A DNA stretch of 64,000 bases from assembly GCA_040386155.1 (NCBI GenBank), contig JAZKFZ010000003.1, positions 186,001 to 250,000 on the forward strand, read 5' to 3'. The position numbers were made by a program, and so were the translations under genes. This document shows positions 9,150 through 17,790 of this stretch, one piece after another. This DNA is from M0103 sp040386155 (GTDB lineage Bacteria > Bacteroidota > Bacteroidia > Flavobacteriales_D > Crocinitomicaceae). Within the stretch, counting starts at the first letter, position 1. Every line of letters begins with the position of its first letter. The notes under the pieces were generated by a model. That model had not been told where the DNA came from, did no database searches, and worked only from the letters and a program-made list of their open reading frames with translations.

Positions 9150-9767
9150 ATGGAAAACACACTCTTATACTCTTTTAGTACGATTCCTCAAATCGTCGCG
9201 GCAATGATTGCATTAACCGCTGTATTCGTTATGTTTAGAATTGAAATTCTGCATAAGCGAATTATGGGATTTGGTCAACGTATTTTAGATGAAAATGAAT
9301 CTTTGTTGGAAACAAAAACTAGGGATTTGATCTACGAAAACGCCTTTAGAGACGATGAGGGAAGGAAAAGAAAAAGTAGGTTTCTTGGGGCTATAAGAAC
9401 TGACTCAGAAAAGTATTTAATTGAACAAATTCAAAAAGTAGCTGAAATAGAAACACAATTGGTTGAAGATAAATTTTTAGATGAAATACCAATTCGAGGC
9501 TTCAATACTCAAGTTCGACTTGTAACATCTATTTCAAATCAAAAATCAAAATTGATTTCTCAAATGAAACGACTTCTTTCAATTTCCATTTTTGCTATAT
9601 TGATACCACTACTCTGTTTGATGTTTGTGCCGATTATTTGTAAATGTGTGAATTGGTCAGTAGGACTTCTTGTTTTAAATTACATCCTTACATGTATAGC
9701 TGTGCTTTATACTGGAATTCTAGTGCGAAATTCGATTTTTGATAAGGATTATGAAGGGCTGGATTGA
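9150..9767 (+). CDS. Small membrane protein of unknown function in the restriction locus
   Basis: No family recognised. It has one hydrophobic segment near residues 10-30 (IPQIVAAMIALTAVFVMF), a charged cytosolic-looking middle of about 110 residues rich in Glu, Lys and Arg, and two further membrane segments near 140-165 and 170-192. The ATG at 9150 is preceded by a purine-rich GGAGGGGGA; an in-frame GTG at 9144 overlaps the methylase stop and is an alternative. The tight spacing implies cotranscription with the type IIG gene. It is followed by a relic that matches the methylase tail, so it may have been inserted there. Confidence 0.75.
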   Translation: MENTLLYSFSTIPQIVAAMIALTAVFVMFRIEILHKRIMGFGQRILDENESLLETKTRDLIYENAFRDDEGRKRKSRFLGAIRTDSEKYLIEQIQKVAEIETQLVEDKFLDEIPIRGFNTQVRLVTSISNQKSKLISQMKRLLSISIFAILIPLLCLMFVPIICKCVNWSVGLLVLNYILTCIAVLYTGILVRNSIFDKDYEGLD

Positions 9768-9807
9768 TAGGTCGAATAAAGGGAAAGATAGGATGGTATA
9801 TGAGTTG
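9763..9807 (+). pseudogene. Degenerate second copy of the type IIG C-terminal tail
   Basis: Read in one frame, these 45 bases give IDRSNKGKDRMVYEL. The intact methylase at 9058-9102 gives IDKMDKEIDGMVYEL: 15 aligned positions, 9 identical, no gap. There is no start or continuation. It looks like the leftover end of a second methylase gene, or of the ancestral gene end before the membrane-protein gene arrived. Confidence 0.6.
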
Positions 9808-9890
9808 GGCGCCTGTCACGATTGGAGGTTACTTAAATTCGGGAGGTTGATGAGATGAAAAAAAATGAAATCAAATTTTATAATTAATAA

Positions 9891-10694
9891 ATGATGGTAG
9901 ATTATAGGGGAAATATTGATCATTGGATAAAACAATCGGAACCAGATTACTATTTGTTTTTTTTAAAGACATGGATTCCATTTAATGCATGGTATGTTGC
10001 AGAACTTCCTTCTTTAGATAAAAAAGACACCAAAATCATTAAAGAACTTCAGGAAAATGAGGCTAGTAAACCAAGATCTATAATAATTGATTTATTAAAA
10101 TCAGAAACATTTGAGGCAATTAAATTTAAATCACATATTGCTGAATTGAATTATTTTCTAGAAAATCACACAATAATTCATAATAAAAAAAGACTTGCGT
10201 TTTCTCAACTTGATTTCTGTGAAAATCATAAAACTTTTGAAAGAACAACGGATAAGAAAGGAAATGTTTATAAATGTGAAAAGCAAGTTGGTTTCTATGA
10301 AGCAATAATTAGAGATAAAACCAATAAAACAATATTACATTTTAAATACTCATCATATAATCTTGAAGAATTAAAAAAACACGATCAGTTTATTAGAATT
10401 TCGGAAAAGAAAATCCAAAATATTATTTTGGATTCATATGAAAAAATAAATCCTAATAATTCTATTTCAATAATCTCAAATTCAAAAATTAAAAATGAGT
10501 TTATTCAATTAAAATCCGAACACCCGGTGAATGTCATAAAAAATGAAGTTTTAATAGCAAAATCAATTTTACATGTGCTTTATGCAGTTCGATGTATGTT
10601 ATTCCATGGAGAAATTGAGCCAAATAGAAATAATTTACCTCTTTATGAACATTCATATTTTATTCTAAAACAAATATTAAAAAAACTAAATTGA
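9891..10694 (+). CDS. HEPN-type protein with RxxxxH motif
   Basis: 267 residues, mostly helical, very A/T-rich. Near the C-terminus it carries RCMLFH (R234, H239), the R-x4-H motif of HEPN ribonucleases, in the usual setting (ILHVLYAVRCMLFHGEIEPN). HEPN proteins are metal-independent RNases found in toxin-antitoxin and abortive-infection systems. The exact subfamily is not recognised. It ends one base before the DUF262 gene, so the two are very likely cotranscribed and may act together. RNase activity is inferred from the motif only. Confidence 0.75.
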   Translation: MMVDYRGNIDHWIKQSEPDYYLFFLKTWIPFNAWYVAELPSLDKKDTKIIKELQENEASKPRSIIIDLLKSETFEAIKFKSHIAELNYFLENHTIIHNKKRLAFSQLDFCENHKTFERTTDKKGNVYKCEKQVGFYEAIIRDKTNKTILHFKYSSYNLEELKKHDQFIRISEKKIQNIILDSYEKINPNNSISIISNSKIKNEFIQLKSEHPVNVIKNEVLIAKSILHVLYAVRCMLFHGEIEPNRNNLPLYEHSYFILKQILKKLN

Positions 10695-10695
10695 T

Positions 10696-12474
10696 ATGAC
10701 AATTCGAGCGGAAAGTGGTATTGAAGCCAAAAGTAAAACTATGAACGAGATACTTAGAAGAAAAAAGTATCAAGTAAAATATTTTCAAAGAGAATACAAA
10801 TGGGAAAGAAATAATATTGAAGATTTATTAATTGATTTAGAAAGAAGTTTTTTCTCAAATTTTGAAACGGGAGACACACGAAATAATGTACCTGAATATG
10901 ATAGTTATTATATGGGGCCAATCGTTTTATATCGCGACAAAACTTCATTTATTATTGTGGATGGCCAACAAAGATTAACGTCATTTACTTTACTCATGAT
11001 ATATTTAAAACATCTTCAAGATGATCTTTTCAAAAATGAGTCAAAAAAAGTACAAAATCTAGACGAATACATTTACTCACAACCATATGAGAATGAAACG
11101 CTTAATATGGAAATTTCTGAGAGAGAACCAATTTTAAAAGGGTTATTCGATAGAAAAATTAGTGAAGACATGATTGTTAATGAATCCTCTCAAAATATAC
11201 ACGATAGATTCTTTGACATTGCAGATATCTTCTCTAAAAATTTATCACGTCCAGAAATATTACCGGTTTATATAAATTGGATTCAAGAAAAGGTAATATT
11301 TATAGAAATAATGGCACAAAGCAGTGATAGTGCATATACCATTTTCGAATCGATGAATGATCGTGGTCTGAAATTAACCCAATCGGAACTTTTAAAAAGT
11401 TATCTTTTATCAAATGTAAAAGATGATATTGAAATAAAATCATTAGATAAAAATTGGAAAGAGAAAATTGCACTCCTAAATTCTTTTGATTATGATGCTG
11501 ATGAAGAATTTTTTAAGACCTGGCTACGAGCAAAATATGCACAATCAAATAATGCACAAGAAGCGAACACAAAGAGCGATTTTGATAGAATAGGCTCAAG
11601 ATTCAGTAATTGGGTTCAAGATCATTCTAAACAATTATTAAAATTGGATCAAAAGGATCCGGATACATATTTTTATTTTGTACACTCAGATTTTCATTTC
11701 TATTCTGATTTATTTATCGACTTGATAAAACTTGAAAATCAAGATCACGGAAATGAAAATGTTTTAACGTTAATGTCTTTCAGGGGAATTTCTTCATCAT
11801 TAACATTTCCTTTAATTCTTTCTCCTGTTCAAATAATTGATGATCGTGATTTAATATTGAAAAAAATTGAAATTACCTCAAATTTTATTGACTGTTTTTC
11901 CTTTTATCGAATGATTCAAAACATGTCAATAGCACATAATTCTGTTGATACTACTCTTAACAAACTAGTCGTTGAAACACGCAACAAAGATATAGTTGAA
12001 ATAACTAAAACTTATTCAGAATTAATCAAACAAACGAGAATAGATTTCCTTAAGAATATTGATTACATAAGCACAGACCCCATGTCATCAAGATTTATTC
12101 TTTCAAGGTTATATAAAACAATACATAAGGAAGTATCGTTTGACACCTTATACTTTCAGAGAAAAAAAGATTCATATTCAATGTATCAATTTATGACTTT
12201 AGATGATGTTGACCCAGAAGTTAATAAAATGAATCGTAAATTGAAGGAAATATTCGTAAATAGTTTATGTACTTCTGTAATGGTTCCAAGAAATATTCAT
12301 TCTGAACTAAATAAGAAATCAGTTCATCAAAGAATACAATACTTGATAGAAAATCAGTATTTTCCTGAACTTGAAAATGTTAGTTTGAAACTTGAAAAAG
12401 ACAATCTTTCAGAATTCTTTAAAACTCGTAATAAAGCAATGAAAGAATTCATTTATAATCGCTGGAAAATATAA
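10696..12474 (+). CDS. DUF262-domain protein lacking a visible HNH nuclease
   Basis: 592 residues. The N-terminal DUF262 (ParB/Srx-like) domain is clear: KYFQREYKWE at 28-37, then FIIVDGQQRLTSF with DGQQR at 89-93, and FESMNDRGLKLTQSELLKSYLL near 215-236. In GmrSD-type and related enzymes this domain binds nucleotide and drives a DUF1524 HNH nuclease. The C-terminal half here is helical and shows no recognisable HxxP/HNH signature, so the nuclease may be supplied by the HEPN protein encoded one base upstream. It belongs to the same A/T-rich block as that gene. The role in phage defence is inferred. Confidence 0.82.
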   Translation: MTIRAESGIEAKSKTMNEILRRKKYQVKYFQREYKWERNNIEDLLIDLERSFFSNFETGDTRNNVPEYDSYYMGPIVLYRDKTSFIIVDGQQRLTSFTLLMIYLKHLQDDLFKNESKKVQNLDEYIYSQPYENETLNMEISEREPILKGLFDRKISEDMIVNESSQNIHDRFFDIADIFSKNLSRPEILPVYINWIQEKVIFIEIMAQSSDSAYTIFESMNDRGLKLTQSELLKSYLLSNVKDDIEIKSLDKNWKEKIALLNSFDYDADEEFFKTWLRAKYAQSNNAQEANTKSDFDRIGSRFSNWVQDHSKQLLKLDQKDPDTYFYFVHSDFHFYSDLFIDLIKLENQDHGNENVLTLMSFRGISSSLTFPLILSPVQIIDDRDLILKKIEITSNFIDCFSFYRMIQNMSIAHNSVDTTLNKLVVETRNKDIVEITKTYSELIKQTRIDFLKNIDYISTDPMSSRFILSRLYKTIHKEVSFDTLYFQRKKDSYSMYQFMTLDDVDPEVNKMNRKLKEIFVNSLCTSVMVPRNIHSELNKKSVHQRIQYLIENQYFPELENVSLKLEKDNLSEFFKTRNKAMKEFIYNRWKI

Positions 12475-12499
12475 AAATTAATTTTTAAACATTTAGTTT

Positions 12500-12705
12500 T
12501 TTTACCATCGCAAAATTAAACTCGCCCTCATGCAAGTCTTTCTAGGAGAATTGGATAAAATTCGCTTGCAAAAATTGCTATTTATGGTGAGTGAACGGCA
12601 ACAAAATAAAGCCTATGATTTTATCCCGTACAAATACGGTTGCTTTTCGTATTCTGCCAATGCAGATTTAGTGGCAATGGTAAGTCTAGGTTGCTTTAAG
12701 CACTT
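12500..12705 (+). pseudogene. Broken 5' copy of the DUF488-family gene
   Basis: Matches the first about 65 codons of the intact gene at 13794, including bases upstream of its third ATG (FYHRKIKLALMQVFLGELDK here against FYRRKIILAIMQAFKGELDK). There is no start codon at the homologous site. The reading frame leaves the homology after codon VAM and stops at 12730. The two copies flank the RES-domain gene as direct repeats about 1.3 kb apart. Confidence 0.85.
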
Positions 12706-12745
12706 ATTCCATAATTCAAAAAGGAATTAAATTTTTAGGATTTAA

Positions 12746-13717
12746 ATGAATAAACAAATTTGCACTACCTGTTTTGAGTCTGAAGGTATAAAACTTACCG
12801 CGTTAAAATATGGCTTACAAAACCCTTTGCAATGCAAAAATTGCAATTCAATTGAAGGAAAATTGCTTAGCAACGAGGATTTGTATAACATTGCTCAAGA
12901 CTATTTTGTTCATGGCTCCTTTTATTATTCAGAATATGGCGGTGCCCCAATAATTCAATTTAATGAATACCAAACGACCAATGTTAAGTTCTCTAAATAT
13001 GTTAAATCTGACATCAAAATCTTTGAGCGTGCTTTGGGTGTTGGTTTCTTTTATTATGGACCAAGAATGTCATATTTCGGCGAAATCGAACCATTGCAAA
13101 ACCTGAAGAAATCTTCAAGTTCGCAAGAAGTATTGGACGAAATAATTTCAAAATTCCCACAAAAGGAAATATCTCAAAATGATACCTTCTATCGCTTACG
13201 AACAAAGCCCGAGAAGCCTCATCTAATTAGGGAGTATGATAGCCCTAATCTAAATAAATCTGGTAAAGGAAGATTAGATTCAACTGATTTTAGTGTTCTT
13301 TATGCTTCAACTGATATTGAAATCTGCCTTCATGAATGCAGAGTTTCAATACTTGACGAATTGTATGTAGCAAAACTGAGACCCACTAAAACATTAAGAA
13401 TACTCGATTTAACTGCACATATTGAGGAAGAGGGTACTGAATTTGAAAGCTTAGGCCTAAGTATTTTTTATCTTTTTCGAGCAGAAGACCATTCCTACGA
13501 AATTTGCAGACAAATATCTAAGCATGCTTATGCAAGTGGCTTTGATGGAATACAATTTCCATCTTACTTTAATAAGGTAAAAACTGCCAACTATTCAAAT
13601 ATTGCAATTTTTGGAAGACCAGTTGAAAAAGGTTTACTTACAGTAGAAAGTATTGATAGAGTACAAATTAATACTGTGGATTATGGCTATTCATATGGAC
13701 CTTTGTTAGAAGATTAA
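12746..13717 (+). CDS. RES-domain protein with N-terminal zinc ribbon
   Basis: 323 residues. The N-terminus has CTTC (residues 6-9) and CKNC (31-34), a probable zinc ribbon, followed by a helical stretch. The RES domain starts about residue 150 with FYRLRT, then GRLDSTDFSVLYAST, CLHECR and a C-terminal GFDGIQFPS. RES domains of Xre-RES pairs degrade NAD+. No Xre-type antitoxin gene is present here. The gene lies between a broken and an intact copy of the DUF488-family gene, so it probably arrived with a duplication. The activity is inferred from the domain. Confidence 0.8.
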   Translation: MNKQICTTCFESEGIKLTALKYGLQNPLQCKNCNSIEGKLLSNEDLYNIAQDYFVHGSFYYSEYGGAPIIQFNEYQTTNVKFSKYVKSDIKIFERALGVGFFYYGPRMSYFGEIEPLQNLKKSSSSQEVLDEIISKFPQKEISQNDTFYRLRTKPEKPHLIREYDSPNLNKSGKGRLDSTDFSVLYASTDIEICLHECRVSILDELYVAKLRPTKTLRILDLTAHIEEEGTEFESLGLSIFYLFRAEDHSYEICRQISKHAYASGFDGIQFPSYFNKVKTANYSNIAIFGRPVEKGLLTVESIDRVQINTVDYGYSYGPLLED

Positions 13718-13793
13718 TTCATTATTGCTAAAGTACCAAAGTAGTTTTTTTCTTTCACTTTTAGTAATCTAGGAAAAACCGTACCTTTACCCT

Positions 13794-14678
13794 ATGTTCT
13801 ACCGTCGCAAAATCATCCTCGCTATAATGCAAGCCTTTAAAGGAGAATTGGATAAAATTCGCTTGCAGAAATTGCTATTTATGGTAAGTGAGAGGCAACA
13901 GAGTAAAGCATACGACTTCATTCCGTACAAATACGGTTGCTTCTCTTACTCTGCCAATGCAGATCTGGGTGCTATGGTAAAAAAAGGTTTGTTAAGCGAA
14001 ACAGAAACTCATTTTAAGCGGGAAGACAAAATTGATTATTTGCATGCCTTAAATGATAGTGATCGAAAAATTGTAAAAGAGGTAATAGGAACCTATGGTG
14101 CCATGTCGGCAAACGCCTTAATGAAACATACCTATATTAATTTTCCATTTTGGGCAGTAAACAGTTTGAAAGCAAAGAGTCTTTTAAACGAACAAGAGTA
14201 TGAGAAGGTCTTAAATGCAAAAAACGAAGACAACAGCACTACACTTTTTACCATTGGTTATGAGGGTGTATCGCCAGAAGCTTATTTGAATAAGTTAATA
14301 AAAAACAATGTACACGTTCTTGTTGATGTGCGTAAAAATGCTTTGAGTATGAAATATGGCTTTAGCAAAAGTCATTTAAAACGTTTTTGTGAAAGTATTG
14401 GTATTGAATACATCCACCTTCCAGAAGTTGGGATTCAATCAGATAAGCGTCAAACACTCGTTACCCAAAAGGATTACGATTTATTGTTTGAAGATTATAA
14501 AAGCACTTGCTTGCCATCTACTCAAAACACACAAAATCAAATTTTAAACATTCTAAAAGAAAAGCACCGCATTGCTCTAACTTGCTTTGAGTCGAATATT
14601 TGTCAATGTCATCGTAAACCATTGTCTGAGGCAATCACTCAACTACCTGGCTTTAAATATGAATTAAAGCACATTTAG
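13794..14678 (+). CDS. DUF488-domain protein
   Basis: 294 residues. Residues 1-140 form a domain resembling phage-associated or antitoxin-like regions (LDKIRLQKLLFMVSERQ, YDFIPYKYGCFSYSANADL). Residues about 155-290 are DUF488: FTIGYEGVSPEAYLNKLIKN, VLVDVRKNALSMKYGFSKSHL, IEYIHLPEVGIQSDKR and the closing CFESNICQCHRKPL with its Cys-His pair. The function of DUF488 is not established. A box TACCTTTA at 13783-13790 could be a -7 element. The N-terminal third is duplicated at 12500-12705. The gene 29 bases downstream is probably cotranscribed. Confidence 0.85.
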   Translation: MFYRRKIILAIMQAFKGELDKIRLQKLLFMVSERQQSKAYDFIPYKYGCFSYSANADLGAMVKKGLLSETETHFKREDKIDYLHALNDSDRKIVKEVIGTYGAMSANALMKHTYINFPFWAVNSLKAKSLLNEQEYEKVLNAKNEDNSTTLFTIGYEGVSPEAYLNKLIKNNVHVLVDVRKNALSMKYGFSKSHLKRFCESIGIEYIHLPEVGIQSDKRQTLVTQKDYDLLFEDYKSTCLPSTQNTQNQILNILKEKHRIALTCFESNICQCHRKPLSEAITQLPGFKYELKHI

Positions 14679-14707
14679 ACCACAATCAACTATACATCTA
14701 CGACTCT

Positions 14708-15535
14708 ATGCCACTGACAAAAGTTTTAATTACCGTCACCACATATCCGCTTCCTTCGAGAAGTTATGATGAATTGGTTTGTACTGCTGGAATAACGGAA
14801 GATGGTCGTTGGATTAGAATTTATCCGGTTCCATTATCATCGTTGTTCGGTTTAAAAAAGGATGGGAAAATACAACAAACTAAATATTCCTACATTCAAT
14901 TAGACCTCAATAAACGAACGGACGATTTCAGGCCGGAAAGCCATTCGCCAAAACATTATGATTTTAAAGATATCACTGTAATTGAACATCTTGCTACGAA
15001 AGGAAATTGGCACAAACGAAAAGAATTTTGCTTAAAAGAAGTTTACACCAGTTTTGATGAATTAATTGAGTTATCGAAAGCACCAATCAACAAGTCATTA
15101 GCTACATTTAAACCAACAGAGATTATTGGGTTTGAATATGAAAAAGATGATCCAGAGTGGAAAAATGAGTGGAAAGCATTGAGAGAACAAGGCGATTTAT
15201 TCGATGAAGAAAAATCTCCTGAAATACTTATTCCCAAATTACCATTTAAGTTTTTCTACAAATTCAAAGATTCTGATGGAAAAACAAGAAGACTAATGAT
15301 TGAAGATTGGGAAATTGGGCAGTTATATTGGAATTGTTTAAAGTCTACAGAAGGCAACGAAGGTCTGGCGCTAGAAAAAGTTAGACAAAAATTAGAGGAA
15401 GAATTCGTAACTGAAAAAGATTTGTACTTTTTCGTAGGTACAACACGAGAGTGGCACACCAGACGATCGAAAAATCCATTTGTCATTATTGGACTTTTTT
15501 ATCCTAAAAAAGAAGATCAATTGAGTTTGTTTTAA
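14708..15535 (+). CDS. Conserved hypothetical protein following the DUF488 gene
   Basis: 275 residues, no signal peptide or membrane segment. The N-terminus resembles a small beta domain (VLITVTTYPLPSRSYDELVC, then WIRIYPVPLSSLF). The middle is acidic and charged, and the end is FFVGTTREWHTRRSKNPFVI followed by GLFYP. I do not recognise a named family. The 29-base gap to the DUF488 gene suggests one transcription unit and a shared role in this defence-type block. Confidence 0.75.
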   Translation: MPLTKVLITVTTYPLPSRSYDELVCTAGITEDGRWIRIYPVPLSSLFGLKKDGKIQQTKYSYIQLDLNKRTDDFRPESHSPKHYDFKDITVIEHLATKGNWHKRKEFCLKEVYTSFDELIELSKAPINKSLATFKPTEIIGFEYEKDDPEWKNEWKALREQGDLFDEEKSPEILIPKLPFKFFYKFKDSDGKTRRLMIEDWEIGQLYWNCLKSTEGNEGLALEKVRQKLEEEFVTEKDLYFFVGTTREWHTRRSKNPFVIIGLFYPKKEDQLSLF

Positions 15536-15565
15536 TGTTGTTAAATTGTTTAACCATCTTTCCCC

Positions 15566-15772
15566 ATAAAAATCCTTTTCTATTTCCTACTATTTCTTTT
15601 TCTTTCCACCACCTTTTTCTCGCAAGAAGAAAATTTTCGTGAAGTACCCGCAGTGATGCCCGTAAATCATCATCTGAATGCACAGCAATAAGATGAGGTT
15701 GTAAAAATGCCAGATCAAAAAGCTGAGTTTATCACTGCCGAGAAAGGTAAAATGATAGCTGTGCTAGAGTAG
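15566..15772 (+). pseudogene. Relic of a small secreted-protein gene
   Basis: In one frame the DNA reads IKILFYFLLFLFLSTTFFSQ, a Sec signal peptide whose first codon is ATA instead of ATG, then EENFREVPAVMPVNHHLNAQQ, a TAA at 15689-15691, a further 25 codons and TAG. Loss of the start codon plus an internal stop indicates a dead gene. It fills most of the 367-bp gap before radC; nothing else is seen there. Confidence 0.6.
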
Positions 15773-15902
15773 GTAATGCGTCCATTGAAAGGTAGCTCCT
15801 TTTTTATAATATACAAAATTCATTTTTAACATCCTATAGTTTCATTGTTTGTTCTTCCAATAGTTGCTGCTTAACTTCAAGTAAATTTTACAACAAACAC
15901 AC

Positions 15903-16583
15903 ATGCAAACCATTAAAAGTTGGGCGGAGGATGATCGCCCGCGAGAGAAATTTTTACTTAAAGGCAGAACCAGCCTGTCCGATTCAGAATTGTTAGCCAT
16001 ACTTTTAGGGTCGGGGAGTACCGATAAATCAGCCGTGGATTTAGCAAAAGAAATCTTGGCAGCGGTCGACAATGATTTGTATCAGTTTTCGAGAATGAAC
16101 CTCAATGATTTATGCAAATTCAAAGGGGTAGGTCCCGCGAAAGCCATCACTATTTTGGCAAGTTTGGAGTTGGGAAGAAGAAAAGTAGACAATGGTTCTG
16201 CTAAAAAATTGAAGATTACTTCTTCCAAAGACGCCTATTTGCATGCCAAGACATTTCTGAGCGATCTCGAACACGAAGAGTTTTATTGCCTGTTCTTAAA
16301 TCGAGCAAATGAAGTGATTAAAACCCAACGAATTTCCACAGGATCTTCCACAGGAACGGTGGTGGATGGCAAAATGATTTTCAAAATGGCCTTGGAGCAT
16401 TATTCCACCGGAATTATCTTGCTGCACAATCATCCGAGCGGACAATGTAAACCCAGCGAGCAAGACAAGCGTCTTACTAAACAATTGGTTGAATTTGGAA
16501 AACACATCGATCTAACGGTGTACGACCACCTCATTTTTACCGATCAATCCTATTTTAGTTTTGCCGATGAAGGAATTTTGTAA
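15903..16583 (+). CDS. radC: RadC-family JAB/MPN-domain protein
   Basis: 226 residues. It has an N-terminal UPF0758 region with a helix-hairpin-helix (LCKFKGVGPAKAITILASLELG) and a C-terminal JAB metalloprotease-like domain whose zinc motif is HNHPSGQCKPSEQD (H-x-H-x7-8-D). A role in DNA repair is doubtful in general; RadC proteins are often found near mobile islands, as here. The gene stands alone between island debris and the wecB-like gene. Confidence 0.93.
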   Translation: MQTIKSWAEDDRPREKFLLKGRTSLSDSELLAILLGSGSTDKSAVDLAKEILAAVDNDLYQFSRMNLNDLCKFKGVGPAKAITILASLELGRRKVDNGSAKKLKITSSKDAYLHAKTFLSDLEHEEFYCLFLNRANEVIKTQRISTGSSTGTVVDGKMIFKMALEHYSTGIILLHNHPSGQCKPSEQDKRLTKQLVEFGKHIDLTVYDHLIFTDQSYFSFADEGIL

Positions 16584-16641
16584 AGAGAAGAAAATGGTCG
16601 AACTAGATTCTGTATCTTCGTCTTAAATTCACAAAAGCACA

Positions 16642-17787
16642 ATGAAGAAAATCGTTACCATCGTTGGGGCACGACCACAAATCATCAAGTCATCGGCTAT
16701 CAATAGAGCAATCCAGCATCATTTTTCAGATCAATTGGAGGAAATTATTGTGCATACAGGTCAACACTACGACGAAAATATGTCGAAGGTGTTTTTCGAT
16801 GAAATGAAAATTCCGCAACCGCATTATAATTTACATGTAGGCAGTGGATCGCATGGCGCCATGACGGCAAAGATGTTAGAAGGATTGGAAACAATTTATT
16901 TGACAGAAAAACCAAACGCGGTACTGGTCTACGGCGACACCAACTCTACCATTGCTGGGGCCTTGGCTGCGATAAAATTGCACATTCCAGTCATTCACGT
17001 GGAAGCTGGATTGCGTAGTTTCAATAAATCGATGCCGGAAGAAGTGAATCGCATTGCCTGTGATCACATGTCAACAATGTTGTTTTCACCAACGCCTTCT
17101 GGAATTGACAATTTGGTGCGAGAAGGATTTTCTATAGCAACAACAAAAAAAGCAAGTGCCGATGCGCCTCATGTGTACAAGTGTGGGGATATTATGTACG
17201 ACAATAGTTTGTATTTTTCGTCTGTTTCAGATCAAAAGTCAACCATTTTAAAAGAGCTAGGAATTGCATCAAATGAGTATGTTTTGGTAACAATTCACCG
17301 CGACGCCAATACCGATATTGCTGAAAATATGGAGCAAATTTTTACAGCTTTATTGAAAATTAGTGAGTCGAGTGGTTTAACGATTGTGTTGCCAATTCAC
17401 CCTCGCACTAAATCGAAGATGAAAGAACAATTGAGTGAGGGATTATTTTCCAAAATTGAGCACAATGATCAATTTAAAATCATTCCTCCAGCTGGATTTT
17501 TAGATATTATTTCGCTAGAAAAAAATGCACGATTGATTGTTACCGATAGCGGTGGATTGCAAAAAGAGGCCTTCTTTTTCGAGAAACCATGTGTAATTCT
17601 GCGACCGCAAACAGAATGGGTGGAAATTGTAGAAAACGGAAATGCTATTTTGGCAGATGCCGATGGCGCAAGAATTTTCGCAGCATTTGTAAACCTGATG
17701 TCTAAGCTTGATTTTTCATATCCTTCGTTTTACGGTGATGGAAAAGCGGCTGAATTTATTTGCGAAAAAATCATTGAGAATCTATAA
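16642..17787 (+). CDS. wecB: UDP-N-acetylglucosamine 2-epimerase (non-hydrolysing)
   Basis: Interconverts UDP-GlcNAc and UDP-ManNAc for surface polysaccharide synthesis. The 381-residue GT-B fold shows VGARPQIIKSSAINRA, the catalytic-region HTGQHYDENMS, VYGDTNSTIAGALAA, HVEAGLRSFNKSMPEEVNR and the C-terminal TDSGGLQKEAFFF. It is followed three bases later by a deacetylase-like gene, which suggests a shared surface-glycan role. A possible -7 box TATCTTCG lies about 30 bp upstream. Confidence 0.95.
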   Translation: MKKIVTIVGARPQIIKSSAINRAIQHHFSDQLEEIIVHTGQHYDENMSKVFFDEMKIPQPHYNLHVGSGSHGAMTAKMLEGLETIYLTEKPNAVLVYGDTNSTIAGALAAIKLHIPVIHVEAGLRSFNKSMPEEVNRIACDHMSTMLFSPTPSGIDNLVREGFSIATTKKASADAPHVYKCGDIMYDNSLYFSSVSDQKSTILKELGIASNEYVLVTIHRDANTDIAENMEQIFTALLKISESSGLTIVLPIHPRTKSKMKEQLSEGLFSKIEHNDQFKIIPPAGFLDIISLEKNARLIVTDSGGLQKEAFFFEKPCVILRPQTEWVEIVENGNAILADADGARIFAAFVNLMSKLDFSYPSFYGDGKAAEFICEKIIENL

Positions 17788-17790
17788 GGA

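Noticed and set aside
12530..12730. 66-codon open frame as a functional gene
   Set aside because: It is the truncated 5' copy of the DUF488-family gene that loses homology after about 55 codons.
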